The notes below the pieces were generated by a model. It did not search any database and had not been told where the DNA came from. It was given only the letters and a program-made list of their open reading frames with translations. A stretch of 64,000 nucleotides of DNA from Streptomyces sp. SW4 (lineage in GTDB: Bacteria; Actinomycetota; Actinomycetes; Streptomycetales; Streptomycetaceae), in contig QKWM01000001.1 of the NCBI GenBank assembly GCA_003248315.1, positions 1,054,001 to 1,118,000 of the forward strand, in the 5' to 3' direction. The position numbers and the translations under genes are program-made. Below, one piece after another: positions 42,721 through 52,669 of the stretch; position 1 is the first letter of the stretch; every line of letters starts with the position of its first letter.

Positions 42721-44859
42721 GTCGCGTCCCTCTCCGCGGCGCCCGCGCCGGCCGGCGCCTCGGACCGGGGAGCCGGGACGGTGATGGCGGACTCGGTGTA
42801 GGGGCCTCCGTGGTGGGCAGCGGCACTGGGGAGCGCACGGCGCGGACGCAGATCACCGCGGCGTGCCCGACGACGAGCACGACCAGGAGCAGGAAGACGG
42901 CCATGATGACGCCGTCCACCGTCGAGTTGAGCACCACGGTCTCCATGTCGTCGAGCGACTTCGCCGGCGCAAGGACCTCTCCCGCCTCCAGGGCCTCCGC
43001 GTACCGCTCGCGCTGCGCGAAGAAGCCGATCTTCGGGTCGCTGTCGAAGATCTTCTGCCAGCCCGCCGTGAAGGTCACCGCCAGATCCCAGGCCAACGGG
43101 ATGCCCGTCACCCACGCCCAGCGCAGCCTGCCCGCCTTGATGAGCAGGGTGGTGCAGACGGTCAGCGCGATGGCCGCGAGCAGCTGGTTGGCGATGCCGA
43201 ACAGCGGGAAGAGCTGGTTGATCCCGCCGAGCGGGTCGGTGGCGCCGACGTACAGGAAGTAGCCCCACAGCCCGACCATGACGGCGCTGGTGACCCAGAT
43301 GCCCGGCTTCCAGGAGACCCGTCCGATGGGCTTCCAGACGTTGCCGAGCATGTCCTGGAGCATGAAACGGCCGACCCGGGTGCCGGCGTCCACGGTGGTC
43401 AGGATGAACAGCGCCTCGAACATGATGGCGAAGTGGTACCAGAACGCCTTCATGGCGGCACCGCCGAAGACCCCGGAGAAGATCTCGGCCATGCCGAGGG
43501 CGAGGGTGGGGCGCCGCCGGTACGGGCGATCAGGGTCTGTTCCTCCACAGACCGGGCGGCCGCCGCGAGGTCCTCCGGGCTGATGGTGAAGCCGAGGTCC
43601 GCCACCGCCCGGGACGCGCTGTCCACCGTGGTGCCGAGCAGGCCCGCCGGCGCGTTCATCGCGTAGAAGAGGCCGGGGTCGAGCACGGACGCCGCGATCA
43701 GCGCCGTCACGGCGACGAAGGACTCCATGAGCATCGCGCCGTAGCCGATGAGCCGGACCTGCGACTCCTTCTGGACGAGCTTGGGAGTGGTGCCGGAGGC
43801 CACGAGCGCGTGGAAGCCGGACAGGGCGCCGCAGGCGATGGTGATGAACAGGAACGGGAAGAGCGCACCGGCGAAGACCGGACCCGTGCCCGAGGAGGCG
43901 AACGGGCTCACGGCATCGTTCCTCAGCAGCGGCGCGGTGAACACCACGCCGACGGCGAGCAGCACGATCGTGCCGATCTTCATGAACGTCGACAGGTAGT
44001 CACGGGGCGCCAGCAGCATCCACACGGGCAGGACCGAGGCGACGAAGCCGTAGCCGATCAGGCAGAACACCAGCGTGGTCGGGGCCCAGGTGAACGTGGC
44101 GGCGAGCGAGGAGTTCTCGACCCATCCGCCGCCGACGATCGCCAGCAGGAGCAGCGCGACACCGATCAGGCTGGTCTCGAGGACCCGGCCGGGCCGCAGG
44201 TAGCGCATGTAGAGGCCATGAACAGGGCGATGGGATCGTCATGGTCACCGAGAACGTGCCCCAGGGGGACTGCGCGAGGGCGTTGACGACGACCAGGGCC
44301 AGCACCGCCAGGATGATGACCATGATGGCCAGGACGGCGATCAGCGCGGCTGCACCGCCGACCCGGCCGATCTCGTCGCGTGCCATCTGGCCGAGGCTCT
44401 TGCCGTCCCGCCGCATGGACAGGAAGAGCACGACCATGTCCTGGACGGCTCCGGCGAAGATCACTCCGACGACGATCCACAGGGTGCCCGGGAGATAGCC
44501 CATCTGCGCGGCCATGACGGGCCCGACGAGAGGGCCGGCTCCCGCGATGGCGGCGAAGTGGTGGCCGAACAGGACACGGCGGTCGGTGGGCTGGAAGTCG
44601 ATCCCGTCGTCGAGCCGCTCGGCCGGCGTGGCCCGGGTGTCGTCGAGGGCGAGAACGCGGCGGGCGATGAAGCGCGAGTAGAAGCGGTAGGCGATCGCGT
44701 ACGAGCCGAGGGCGGCCGCGACCAGCCAGATGGCGGAGATCTCCTCGCCCCGGCCGAGGGCGACCACGCCCCACGCGGCGGCGCCCACCAGGGCCACGCC
44801 CGTCCATATCAGGACCGATCTCACCGGGGGCCGGGCGCTGCGGGTGCGTTGACGGACAC
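42717..44859 (-). CDS. cstA: CstA-family pyruvate/peptide transporter; 5 apparent frameshifts
   Basis: About 715 residues, polytopic. CstA signatures: DGIDFQPTDRRVLFGHHFAAIAGAGP region, MGYLPGTLWIVVGVIFAGAVQD, and later GINQLFPLFGIANQLLAAIAL. Losses lie near 44825, two at 44222-44245, 43510 and 42800. GTG 44859 with GGAG upstream needs the first restored base to reach the first helix. CstA takes up pyruvate or peptides in carbon-starved cells. The next gene, YbdD-like, overlaps its stop. Confidence 0.92.
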
Positions 44860-45310
44860 GGTTGCTCCAAGTGGTCGAGGGTGGTCACACAGGTCGTGAA
44901 GCGGGGCGGTGACGGGAGGGACGGCGGGCTGGTGACGGGGGAGGGAAGCGGAGCGGGGACGGGGGAGGGGCGTGCTGCCCCGCCCGCGGCCGGGCCACCG
45001 TGTGGCGGCGCCGAGGGCAGACGAGGGCCACCGCCGCGCGAGCGGACGTCTTCGCGTCGACGGGCTGTTCTTTGGCTGGAATCGGTGGTTCACTCCTCAG
45101 CGGTCAGGGTCGATCTCGCTCGACGCTGATGGCTTCCGGCCTGACGACGGCCTCCTGGCACGGGGTTCGCGTCCGGTAGTTGCCCGGTGCGCCATGAGGG
45201 TTTACCGCGCGACTCGGCCGAGTTCGCTCCCGGCGGCGCAGGCCGCCTCCCAGGAGCGGCACCGGCCGCGCTCCGGTCTGACATCGCGTCACTTCGAGCG
45301 TGGAGGAGCC
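44860..45310. other. 450-base divergent gap between cstA and the symporter, with a G-rich tract
   Basis: No supported gene. Bases 44901-44970 on the plus strand are almost pure purine with many G runs (GGG and longer), able in principle to form a G-quadruplex in the cstA leader region. The rest shows no known riboswitch or repeat that I could recognise. Confidence 0.45.
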
Positions 45311-46857
45311 ATGAACAGCCCTGGCGCTGTGATCACTTGTTCTGCCGTCGTGCTCGTCGGGTCGGCGGTCGCCCTGCGAAGTGCCCGGCCCGCGTCGAAA
45401 GGCCCCGGCGCCCGCACGGAACTGGAGGACTGGGCACTGGCGGGCCGCCGGCAGGGAAGCGGACTTCTCTGGTGTCTCCTCGGCGGCACCGTGTACACCG
45501 CGTACACCTTCACCGCCGTGCCGGGAGCCGTCTTCACCTCCGGCGGCATCGGTTTCTACGCCCTGCCCTACACGATGATCATCTGTGCGATCGGCTTCGT
45601 CCTGCTGCCCCGGCTGGCGGCGACGGCACGGGCGCACGGGCACATCACCGTGGCCGACTTCGTGCGGGTGCGCTACGGGTCGTCGCTGCTCGCGCTCGCC
45701 GTCGCGCTGACCGGCATCTTCGCCCTGATGCCGTACATCGCGCTGCAACTGCTCGGCCTGCGCGCCGTGCTCAGCGTGCTGGGCCTGCGCAGGACGGGCC
45801 GATCGGCGACGCTGCGCTGACGGCGGTGTTCGCCGTGCTCGCGGTCTCCACCTACCGCTACGGGCTGCGGGCCCCGACGCTCGTCGCCGTCGTCAAGGCG
45901 GTCCTGGTCGTCGGGGCGACCGTGGCGGTCGCCGGTCTCGTCGTGACCGGCCTCGGGTCGCCGGCGGACCTCTTCGCCCGCGCCGATGCCGCGTTCGCGG
46001 CGCAGGGAGGCACGGCCGCCCTCGTCCCGGGGCCCGCTCTGGCACCGGCGTACGTCTCCCTCGCCGTCGGCTCGGCCCTGGCGCTCTTCGCCTTCCCGCA
46101 CGTCCTCCAGGTCGCTTTCTCCGCCCGCTCCGGGACGTCCTGCGCAGGACGTCCGTCACCCTCTTCGGGTGGACGGCGATGCTCGGCCTGTTCGCGCTCT
46201 TCGGCATCGCGGCGCTCGCGGCGGAGTGGACCCCCGCGGGGACGCAGCGAACTCGCGATCCCGCTCCTCGTCCTCGACCTCGCTCCCGGCTGGGCGGCAG
46301 GGCTGATCCTGGGCGCCGTCGTCGTGGCGGCGCTCGTGCCCGCCGCGGTCATGTCCATCGGCGCGGCGACCCTCTTCGCGAGGAACGTCTACCTGGAGTT
46401 CGTCAACCCGACGGCCACCGAGGCACAGGTGACCCGGATGGCCCGGCTGATGTCGCTGGTCGTCAAGGTGGGAGCGCTGGCGTTCGCGCTGGGGGTGCGC
46501 GACCAGGCCGCCATCAACCTGCACCTGCTGGGGCGGTGTGGGTCCTGCAGATCCTGCCCGCGATCGTGCTGGGACTGCTGCGCCGCACCCCGCACCGCCT
46601 CTCCCTGCTGGCGGGCTGGCTGCTCGCATGGTGGTCGGCACGGCCCTGGTGGGCCAGGGCGGGTTCTCCTCCCTCGTACGGCTGTCCTTCGGTCCCGTGG
46701 ACGGCCAGGTGTACGCGGGTGTCGTCGGCCTCGCCGTCAACCTCGCCGTGATCGCGCTGGCGAGCCCCTGCTGGACCGCCTCGGCGTGCCACGCGGGCTG
46801 TCGGGACTGCTGAGACCGGCCGGCGGTGCCGTGCGCCGGAACGGGGTGGCGCGGTGA
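45311..46857 (+). CDS. sodium:solute symporter (monocarboxylate-like); about 7 apparent frameshifts
   Basis: About 517 residues of SSS type, roughly 13 helices. ELEDWALAGRRQGSGLLW at the start and YTAYTFTAVPGAVFTSGG match acetate/pyruvate symporters of the MctC/ActP kind. Breaks lie near 45795, 46145, 46240, 46535, 46625 and 46770; all can be read as lost bases. ATG 45311 has GGAGGA upstream. It is divergent from cstA, so two uptake systems for small carboxylates share one control region. Its stop overlaps the sigma factor start (GTGA). Confidence 0.83.
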
Positions 46858-47513
46858 GGGAGACGGACAAGCCCTGGCGCCGTACGGACGGACGCACGAC
46901 GGTACTCGGCGGTCAGACCCCGGCACCCCCGGCACCCCGGCACCCCCGGCACCCCAGGCACCGCGGGCACGGCGGGCGCCGCCGCCCCCGCGGCCGGCAC
47001 CGAGCCGGGCGTCGATCTGCGCGACGTCGAACGGGAGACCGCGATGATCGGCCTCTTCGACGGGCACCACGCCCAGCTGGTGCGGCTGGCCGTGCTGCTG
47101 GGGCCGACCAGGACGCCGAGGACATCGTGGCGGAGGCGTTCTGCGTGCTGCACAGCCGTTGGTACCGACTGCGTGCGCCGGAGTCCGCGGCCGCGTACCT
47201 TCGTTCTGTGGTGTGCAACCTCGTCCGGATGCGGATACGGCGTCTGCAGGTCTCACGTCGTCACGCGGACGTGCGGATCGACCCCATCGCCTCCGCCGAG
47301 TCGACGGCGATGCTGCACGAGGACCAACGGCAGGTGGTCGACGCTCTGAAGGAACTGCCCACGCGACAGAGGGAGGCCCTGGTGCTGCGGTACTGGATGG
47401 ACCTCAAGGAACGGGAGATCGCCGACGCGATGGGCATCAGCACGGGCGCGGTGAAGTCGCACATCTCCCGTGGCATGCATGCGCTCTCGCGTGCCATGGG
47501 GTCGCGTCGATGA
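46854..47513 (+). CDS. ECF sigma factor with Pro/Gly-Thr-rich N-terminus; about 3 apparent frameshifts
   Basis: About 220 residues. Region 2 is seen in DAEDIVAEAFCVLHSRWYRLR, region 4 in LPTRQREALVLRYWMDLKEREIADAMGISTGAVKSHISRG. Before region 2 lies an unusual low-complexity stretch from repeated GGCACCCCC (46917-46960), coding Thr-Pro-Gly in one frame, where two losses make the exact protein uncertain; a third is near 47103. GTG 46854 overlaps the symporter stop, and its own stop overlaps the next ATG, so three genes are translationally linked. Confidence 0.85.
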   Translation: MRETDKPWRRTDGRTTVLGGQTPAPPAPRHPRHPRHRGHGGRRRPRGRHRAGRRSARRRTGDRDDRPLRRAPRPAGAAGRAAGADQDAEDIVAEAFCVLHSRWYRLRAPESAAAYLRSVVCNLVRMRIRRLQVSRRHADVRIDPIASAESTAMLHEDQRQVVDALKELPTRQREALVLRYWMDLKEREIADAMGISTGAVKSHISRGMHALSRAMGSRR

Positions 47514-47770
47514 GTGTCGACGACCCCGAGACCCGGCTCCGCGAGACGCTCGACTCGCTCGCCTCCACGGTGGTGCCCTCACCGGACGCCTACGCACGGG
47601 CACGCGAGGAGTGGCAGCGCCGGGACCGCAGACGGCGGCTCGTCATGCTGGTCCTCGCGGTGCTGATCGTGGCCGTCGCCGACGTCGTGGGGCTCTGGGC
47701 GCTGAACTCGCTGAGCGAGCCCGACCCGCCGCCGCGCCGCGAACGGATCGACGTGATCGTCCAGCCCTGA
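47510..47770 (+). CDS. one-helix membrane protein, likely anti-sigma-like
   Basis: Intact, 86 residues: an acidic/basic cytosolic N-terminal part of about 46 residues, one clear transmembrane helix (LVMLVLAVLIVAVADVVGLWAL), and a short outer tail. ATG 47510 overlaps the sigma factor stop. Size, topology and coupling are what is expected of a small membrane anti-sigma factor, but there is no zinc motif and no family match that I recognise. Confidence 0.75.
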   Translation: MSVDDPETRLRETLDSLASTVVPSPDAYARAREEWQRRDRRRRLVMLVLAVLIVAVADVVGLWALNSLSEPDPPPRRERIDVIVQP

Positions 47771-47836
47771 CCCGCGGGCCACCGTGGCCGGCGGGCGCGC
47801 CCGGCGGGCACCGGCGGCAGGACGCACGATGCGAGG

Positions 47837-47859
47837 GGCCGCGGACGACGTCCGCGGCC
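47837..47859. terminator. hairpin terminator between convergent genes
   Basis: GGCCGCGGAC-GAC-GTCCGCGGCC, a perfect 10-base stem with a 3-base loop, between the anti-sigma-like gene and the exported PLP enzyme gene. Confidence 0.7.
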
Positions 47860-47880
47860 TCCCGGCGTGCTGGTGGGCGC

Positions 47881-49294
47881 TCAGCTCATCTCGCCCGACA
47901 GGCGCCAGACGGCGTCGACCACGCGCTGCACGTCCTCCTCCTGGTGGAACAGATGGGTGGAGATCCTGACCGCCTGGTGCGCCTTCGCCGATCCGGTCAC
48001 CGGGAAGTCACTGGTGCGGATCACGATCCCGTACTCGTCCTTGAGCCGGGCCACCAGCGTCGCGGTCTTCTGCGCGTCGTGGACGTCCCGCGGGTCCCGG
48101 AACGGCGCGAACGAGGTGAGCGCGCACACCAGCCGAGGGTCGTCCTTCGGCGAGTACAGGGAACCGACGCCCCAGCGCTCGGCGATCAGCTCCTTGGCGT
48201 AGGCAGACAGCCGCAGGACGTGGTCCTGGATCCGGGCCCGCCCGATGCGGTCCCAGATCTCGCAGACCTCGCGGACGCCGCTCATGAGCGCCAGGCTGCC
48301 GTTGCCGACGCTCTGGAGAGCCGCGCCGATGTCGTAGCTCTCCGTCGGTCCCGACGAGCGCGGCGGCAGTCCTCCCTCGGCCGGATATCCGCTGGAGACC
48401 ACGGGCCAGAACTCCGGAAGCGGGTTGGGGTTGTGACGCGGCAGCACCTTGTTGCGGATGTAGAGGACGCCGGTGCCGGCCGGTCCGCACTGCCATTTGG
48501 CCGCGGAGCCGGCGAGGAAGTCCACGCCGAGTTCGTGGAAGCCGTACGCCATCATGCCGGGTATGTGCGCGCCGTCGACGACGCTGATCAGACCGTGCTC
48601 CTGGGCGAGCCGGGCCAGCAGGGCGATGGGCAGCATCGTGCCGGTCTTGTAGGTGGGGGCCGAGAACACCAGCGCCCTGGTCCGCGAGGTGATGGCGCGG
48701 CGGAACAACTCGACGTAGTCCTCGGCGCGCTGCTCGTTGCCCACCGGCAGGGCCACCCGCTTGATCACGACCCCGTGGCGGTCGCGTGCGAGAGCGAGCG
48801 GCACGTTCCCGCCGGAGTGCTCGTGGTTGGTGGTGAGGAGTTCGTCCCTTCCTTCAGGGCGAGGCCGGCCAGGATCTTCGACATGCCGTCGCTGGTGTTG
48901 TGCGTGATGACGATCTCGTCGGGGTCGCAGCCGTATCCGCGGGCGGCCACGGCGCGTACGTCGGCGAAGTCGCTGTAGGACGAGATCGCCTTGACGGCCA
49001 CCTCGCGGTGAACGCGGTCGACGGTGTCGAGCACCTCGCGCGGGACGACCCGACGGTGCCGACGTTCATGAACAGCACGTCCTTGTCCAGGACGAACAGC
49101 CGCTCCACCGCCTTCCAGTACTCCGGCGACGACGGCGGCGGCAGGGTGGCGGACGTGGCGCCCTCGGCCGCCGCGGCCGGGGAGACGCCGGCCGCCCCGA
49201 TGCCGAGGGAGGCGGCGCCCGCGCCCAGCAGTCCGACGAACCCGCGCCGCGAGACCCGGGTGCGCTCACGGAGACCCGATGCTGTCAGGGGCAT
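47881..49294 (-). CDS. Tat-exported class V aminotransferase-fold PLP enzyme; 2 apparent frameshifts
   Basis: About 471 residues. Twin-arginine signal VSRRGFVGLLGAGAASLGIG, then a class V (cysteine desulphurase/isopenicillin-N epimerase-like) fold: TTNHEHSGGNVP, VDGAHIPGMM with the PLP Asp, and the Schiff-base lysine in GSAAKWQCGP. Losses lie near 49050 and 48848. PLP enzymes are rarely exported. It lies 23 bases after a RidA-like gene that also has a signal peptide, and both are read together. Confidence 0.87.
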
Positions 49295-49317
49295 GACATT
49301 CTCCTTTCGGTGGTGGC

Positions 49318-49851
49318 TCACCGGACGGCGATCGCCGAGATCTCGACCTTGGCGTCGCGCGGCAGGCGCGCCACTTCGACCGTGGCCCGGGCGGGCGGGG
49401 CGGACGAGCCGAAGAACTCGGCGTACACGGCGTTGAACCGGGCGAAGTCGTCGAGGTCGGACAGGTAGACGGTGGTGTTCACGACGTGCCGCAGCGTCAG
49501 CCGGTCGGCCTCCAGCACCGCCTGGACGCTGCGCAGGGCCCGGCGCGTCTGCTCCTCGACGGTGGCACCGGCGGGGATCTCCCCGGTGGCGGGGTCGATC
49601 GGGAGCTGTCCGGAGACGAACACGAGCCGCCCCGTCGAAATGCCCTGCGAGTAGGGCCCGATGGCGGCGGGCGCGTCCGGCGTCGAGATGGCCCGGTGCC
49701 GTCCGCCGCCGTCGTCGGCGCCCGCGGACGCCCCGGCGGTACCGGCGATCAGAGCGGCCACCGCACCGAGGGCGAGCAGCGCCCGCCGGCACCTGCGGAG
49801 GCCGCCGGCCCGGGGCTCGGCACGGGGTGGTGAATGAGGCGCTGTCGTCAC
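49318..49851 (-). CDS. exported RidA/YjgF-family protein
   Basis: Intact, 177 residues from GTG 49851 (AGGAGGAA upstream; the ATG at 49875 has no such site). Sec-type signal RRALLALGAVAALIAGTAGASA, then a full RidA domain: IGPYSQGI, VFVSGQLPIDPATGEI, and PARATVEVARLPRDAKVEI with the Arg that in RidA holds the imine carboxylate. RidA hydrolyses 2-aminoacrylate-type enamines released by PLP enzymes. An exported copy next to an exported PLP enzyme suggests the pair works outside the cytosol. Confidence 0.88.
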   Translation of the reverse strand: MTTAPHSPPRAEPRAGGLRRCRRALLALGAVAALIAGTAGASAGADDGGGRHRAISTPDAPAAIGPYSQGISTGRLVFVSGQLPIDPATGEIPAGATVEEQTRRALRSVQAVLEADRLTLRHVVNTTVYLSDLDDFARFNAVYAEFFGSSAPPARATVEVARLPRDAKVEISAIAVR

Positions 49852-50041
49852 GGCGTTCCTCCTGCTCGTCAGCACGTACGCCTGCGCGGCGTGGTGCTTG
49901 TTGGTTGCGGGGGCGGCAGGAAGGTTTACGGAGGTGCGGGATTCGCCGTGGGTGGCGCCGCGCCGGGCAGCCGGCCAAGGGCCTCCGGGAGGGAGGGGCC
50001 GGCCGAGGCGGCCTCCGCCACCGCGGCGGCCGAGGGCCGGC

Positions 50042-50098
50042 CGCGGCGGCCCTCCGCGACCGCGGCGGCCCTCCGCGACCGCGGCGGCCGGTGGGCTC
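50042..50098. repeat. three tandem 19-base GC repeats
   Basis: Units CGCGGCGGCCCTCCGCGAC at 50042, 50061 and a partial at 50080, in the 261-base gap 49852-50112 between two minus-strand genes. The self-complementary GCCGCGGC cores can form hairpins and may end transcription from the hydrolase gene. Confidence 0.7.
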
Positions 50099-50112
50099 CG
50101 GGGAGCCGCCGC

Positions 50113-51624
50113 TCAGACGCCGTCCGTCAGATGCGTGAGCACCGAGCGCATCGCCTGCCGCACGGCCGCGCGCGAGGCGTCCGTCGGGTCCCGGGTCTCG
50201 AAACCGTGGTGGCCGTGCGGCACGTCGACCACCTCCACACGTGCCCCGCAGTCCTCGGCGGAGGCCAGGAACTCCTCCACCGTGGCGGCGATCTCGGGCA
50301 GCTCCAGCCCCACACGGGTCAGCACGACGGGGAGCGCGCCGGCGTGCGCCACCGCCCGCGCCGGGTGGAAGTGGCTGTCCGCCGGCCCCCAGTTGGGCAG
50401 CGGCACCATCACCGGATACGTGGCCGCGAGGCACCGCAGCCAGACCGGGGGAGCGGACAGCCAGTCGGCCGCGAGCAGGGAACCGCCGGAGAAGAACCAC
50501 AGGGCCACCCGGTCCGCGTCCACCCGCCGGTCGGCCCGCACCACGTCCACGGCGGCGGCGACGTCCGCGGCGGCACGCTCGAAGTCGCCCAGCCCGTGCA
50601 GCCGGTGATCGACCGACACACCCACCACACCCAGCTCGGCCGCGTACCGGGCGTACCCCGTGAACAGCGGCCATTCCCGCGGGGTGGGCCGGACATCGGC
50701 GGGAACCGGCCCGCCGTGCACGAACACCACGGCCGGCCGCGGGCCCCGGGCGGCGGGCAGGTACAGATCGGCGTTCTCCTTCCGCACGCGGGCGGCCTCC
50801 GGCACCTCGAAGAGAAACGGGCGGGTGTGCGCGGCCGGCTCGTCCTCGCCGGGCGGCCGGAGCAGGTCCCCTTCGCCGGACGCCGCCCGCAGCAGCACCC
50901 GTGCCAGATCGGCGGGGCACGACAGCATCGGCCAGTGGCCCGTCGCCAGTTCGAAGAACCTCGCCCCCGAGCCGGCCAGGGCCCGCACGGCCGGATCCCC
51001 GGAGCGCACCAGCATCCGGACCAGCTCGATGCTCGTGCCGTTCCCCGTGCACAGCACCCCCGTGGCGGGCACCGCCGCCACCGCCCCGGTCAGCCGCAAG
51101 GGCTGCAGCAGCGTGCCGACCGGATGGGGCGCGGCGAGCGCGGTCAGCCGGTCCAACGCCTCCTCCGGCACCCCCGCGGTACTGCCCCAGCGCTGCCATC
51201 CCGCGCGGTCCGGCGGCGGCACCGCACCGCCGCCGTGCGTGCCCTCGGCGAGCCGGGCACGCAGCGCCTGGTCCGGCACCGCGGCCAGCGCGGGCACGCC
51301 GTCCCGCGGCAGCCCCGAGTCCAGGTACACGATGCGGGCGACGCGCCCCGCCCGCCGGTCGGCAGCGCCCACCACCGGATGGATGCCGTAGTCGTGCCCC
51401 ACCAGCACCACCTCCCGGCCGGATGCGCCGCCGACAGCGTCGATCACCGCGACCACGTCCGCGATGTGCCGGTCCAGACCGGCGTCGGCACCGCCCGCCG
51501 GCCCGTCGAGGCCCGCCAGAGCCACGGGGTGCACATCGGCGCCCGCCGCGGCCAGGTGCGCCGCGGTCTCCTCCCACACATGCGCGCCGGTGAACGCACC
51601 TGCCACCAGGATGAACGAGGTCAT
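50113..51624 (-). CDS. tandem alpha/beta hydrolase fusion protein
   Basis: One open frame of 503 residues with two hydrolase domains. Domain 1 (about 1-235): ILVAGAFTGAHVW, then VLVGHDYGIHPV, where Asp stands at the nucleophile position as in epoxide hydrolases and haloalkane dehalogenases, and His in ATGHWPML. Domain 2 (about 265-503): FVHGGPVPAD, nucleophile LWFFSGGSLLA, and His in PHGHHGF, dienelactone hydrolase-like. ATG 51624 follows GGAGGGACC. Given the many lost bases nearby, a lost stop that fuses two genes cannot be excluded, but no second start site is obvious. Confidence 0.85.
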   Translation of the reverse strand: MTSFILVAGAFTGAHVWEETAAHLAAAGADVHPVALAGLDGPAGGADAGLDRHIADVVAVIDAVGGASGREVVLVGHDYGIHPVVGAADRRAGRVARIVYLDSGLPRDGVPALAAVPDQALRARLAEGTHGGGAVPPPDRAGWQRWGSTAGVPEEALDRLTALAAPHPVGTLLQPLRLTGAVAAVPATGVLCTGNGTSIELVRMLVRSGDPAVRALAGSGARFFELATGHWPMLSCPADLARVLLRAASGEGDLLRPPGEDEPAAHTRPFLFEVPEAARVRKENADLYLPAARGPRPAVVFVHGGPVPADVRPTPREWPLFTGYARYAAELGVVGVSVDHRLHGLGDFERAAADVAAAVDVVRADRRVDADRVALWFFSGGSLLAADWLSAPPVWLRCLAATYPVMVPLPNWGPADSHFHPARAVAHAGALPVVLTRVGLELPEIAATVEEFLASAEDCGARVEVVDVPHGHHGFETRDPTDASRAAVRQAMRSVLTHLTDGV

Positions 51625-51694
51625 GGTCCCTCCGTGAAACACGTCGCCGTCAGCCGGCCGGCCCGTCGTCCGGCCGCGTTCGCCGGTACGGTAG

Positions 51695-51716
51695 GAACTC
51701 CCCCTGAGGGAGGTTC
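51695..51716. promoter_or_regulatory. MerR-type dyad between divergent genes
   Basis: GAACTCCC and GGGAGGTTC arms around a short centre (51695-51716), one mismatched base, ending two bases before the merR GTG. The AACCTCCC type of half-site and the divergent layout are usual for autoregulating MerR proteins. Confidence 0.6.
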
Positions 51717-51718
51717 AA

Positions 51719-52669
51719 GTGGTCGCATCCGACGACGGCCCGTGCAGCATCGGCGAGCTGGCCCACCGGGCGGGCGTGACCGTCAAGACCGTCCGCTTCT
51801 ACTCCGACCACGGACTGCTGCCCGAGGCGCCCCGCAGCCCGGGCGGCCACCGCCGGTACGCGCCCGAGGCCCTGGACAGACTGCTCCTCATCCGTTCCCT
51901 GCGCACCCTGGATCTGCCGCTGCCCGCGGTACGGCGCATCCTGGCCGACGAGGACGGCGCGGCGACCGGGGCGCTGGAGGACGCCGTCGCCGGACAGCTG
52001 AGCGTCCTCGGGTCCCGGCTGACGGCGTTGCGCTGGCGCGAGGCGGCCCTGCGGCTGGTGGCCGAGAGCCCGCCGGCAGAGCGGGCCGAACGGCTGCGCC
52101 TGGTCGGTGCGATGAGCACCCCGCCCAGCACCGAGCCCGTGGCCCGCTTCTGGCGCGCCTGGCTGCCGGCGCGCATGCCGGCCCGCTCCACCGCGGCCTT
52201 CCTGGACCTAGCGGTGGTACGGCCGCCGGAGGAGCCCGCACCGGCCCAGGTGCTCGCCTTCGCCCGGCTCCACGCCCTGACCGCAGGCCCGTGCTCCACA
52301 CCGCAACGGCCCCAGCCCCGGGTGCACCGCGCCGCGGGCGCCCGCGGCGCGGCCGTGCTCTACGCCGGGCTCGCCGAAGCGTACGAACTGGCGGGCACCC
52401 TCCTGCGGCGCGGCCGGCCACCGCACCCGGGCGAGGCTCTGGATTGCTTCGTGGCCGCGTACGCGAGTGCCTACCGCGTCCGGGACACCCCCGGGTTCCG
52501 CCGCGGGCTGTCCCGGCAACTGGCGGACGATCCGCGCCTGGACCGGTACTGGGAGCTGGTGGCCGAGGTCACCACCCCGCCCGGCGGCCGCCCGGAACCC
52601 ACCCCCGGCACGGCCCACGACTGGCTGACCGCCGCCCTGCGCACGCACGTGGCGGCCACGCACGGCTGA
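51719..52669 (+). CDS. MerR-family regulator with large effector domain
   Basis: Intact, 316 residues. MerR HTH at the start (CSIGELAHRAGVTVKTVRFY, then HGLLPEAPRSPGGHRRY) with a long C-terminal ligand domain of about 240 residues with no cysteine metal motif. GTG 51719 lies right behind a MerR dyad. It is divergent from the double hydrolase, its likely target. Confidence 0.9.
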   Translation: MVASDDGPCSIGELAHRAGVTVKTVRFYSDHGLLPEAPRSPGGHRRYAPEALDRLLLIRSLRTLDLPLPAVRRILADEDGAATGALEDAVAGQLSVLGSRLTALRWREAALRLVAESPPAERAERLRLVGAMSTPPSTEPVARFWRAWLPARMPARSTAAFLDLAVVRPPEEPAPAQVLAFARLHALTAGPCSTPQRPQPRVHRAAGARGAAVLYAGLAEAYELAGTLLRRGRPPHPGEALDCFVAAYASAYRVRDTPGFRRGLSRQLADDPRLDRYWELVAEVTTPPGGRPEPTPGTAHDWLTAALRTHVAATHG

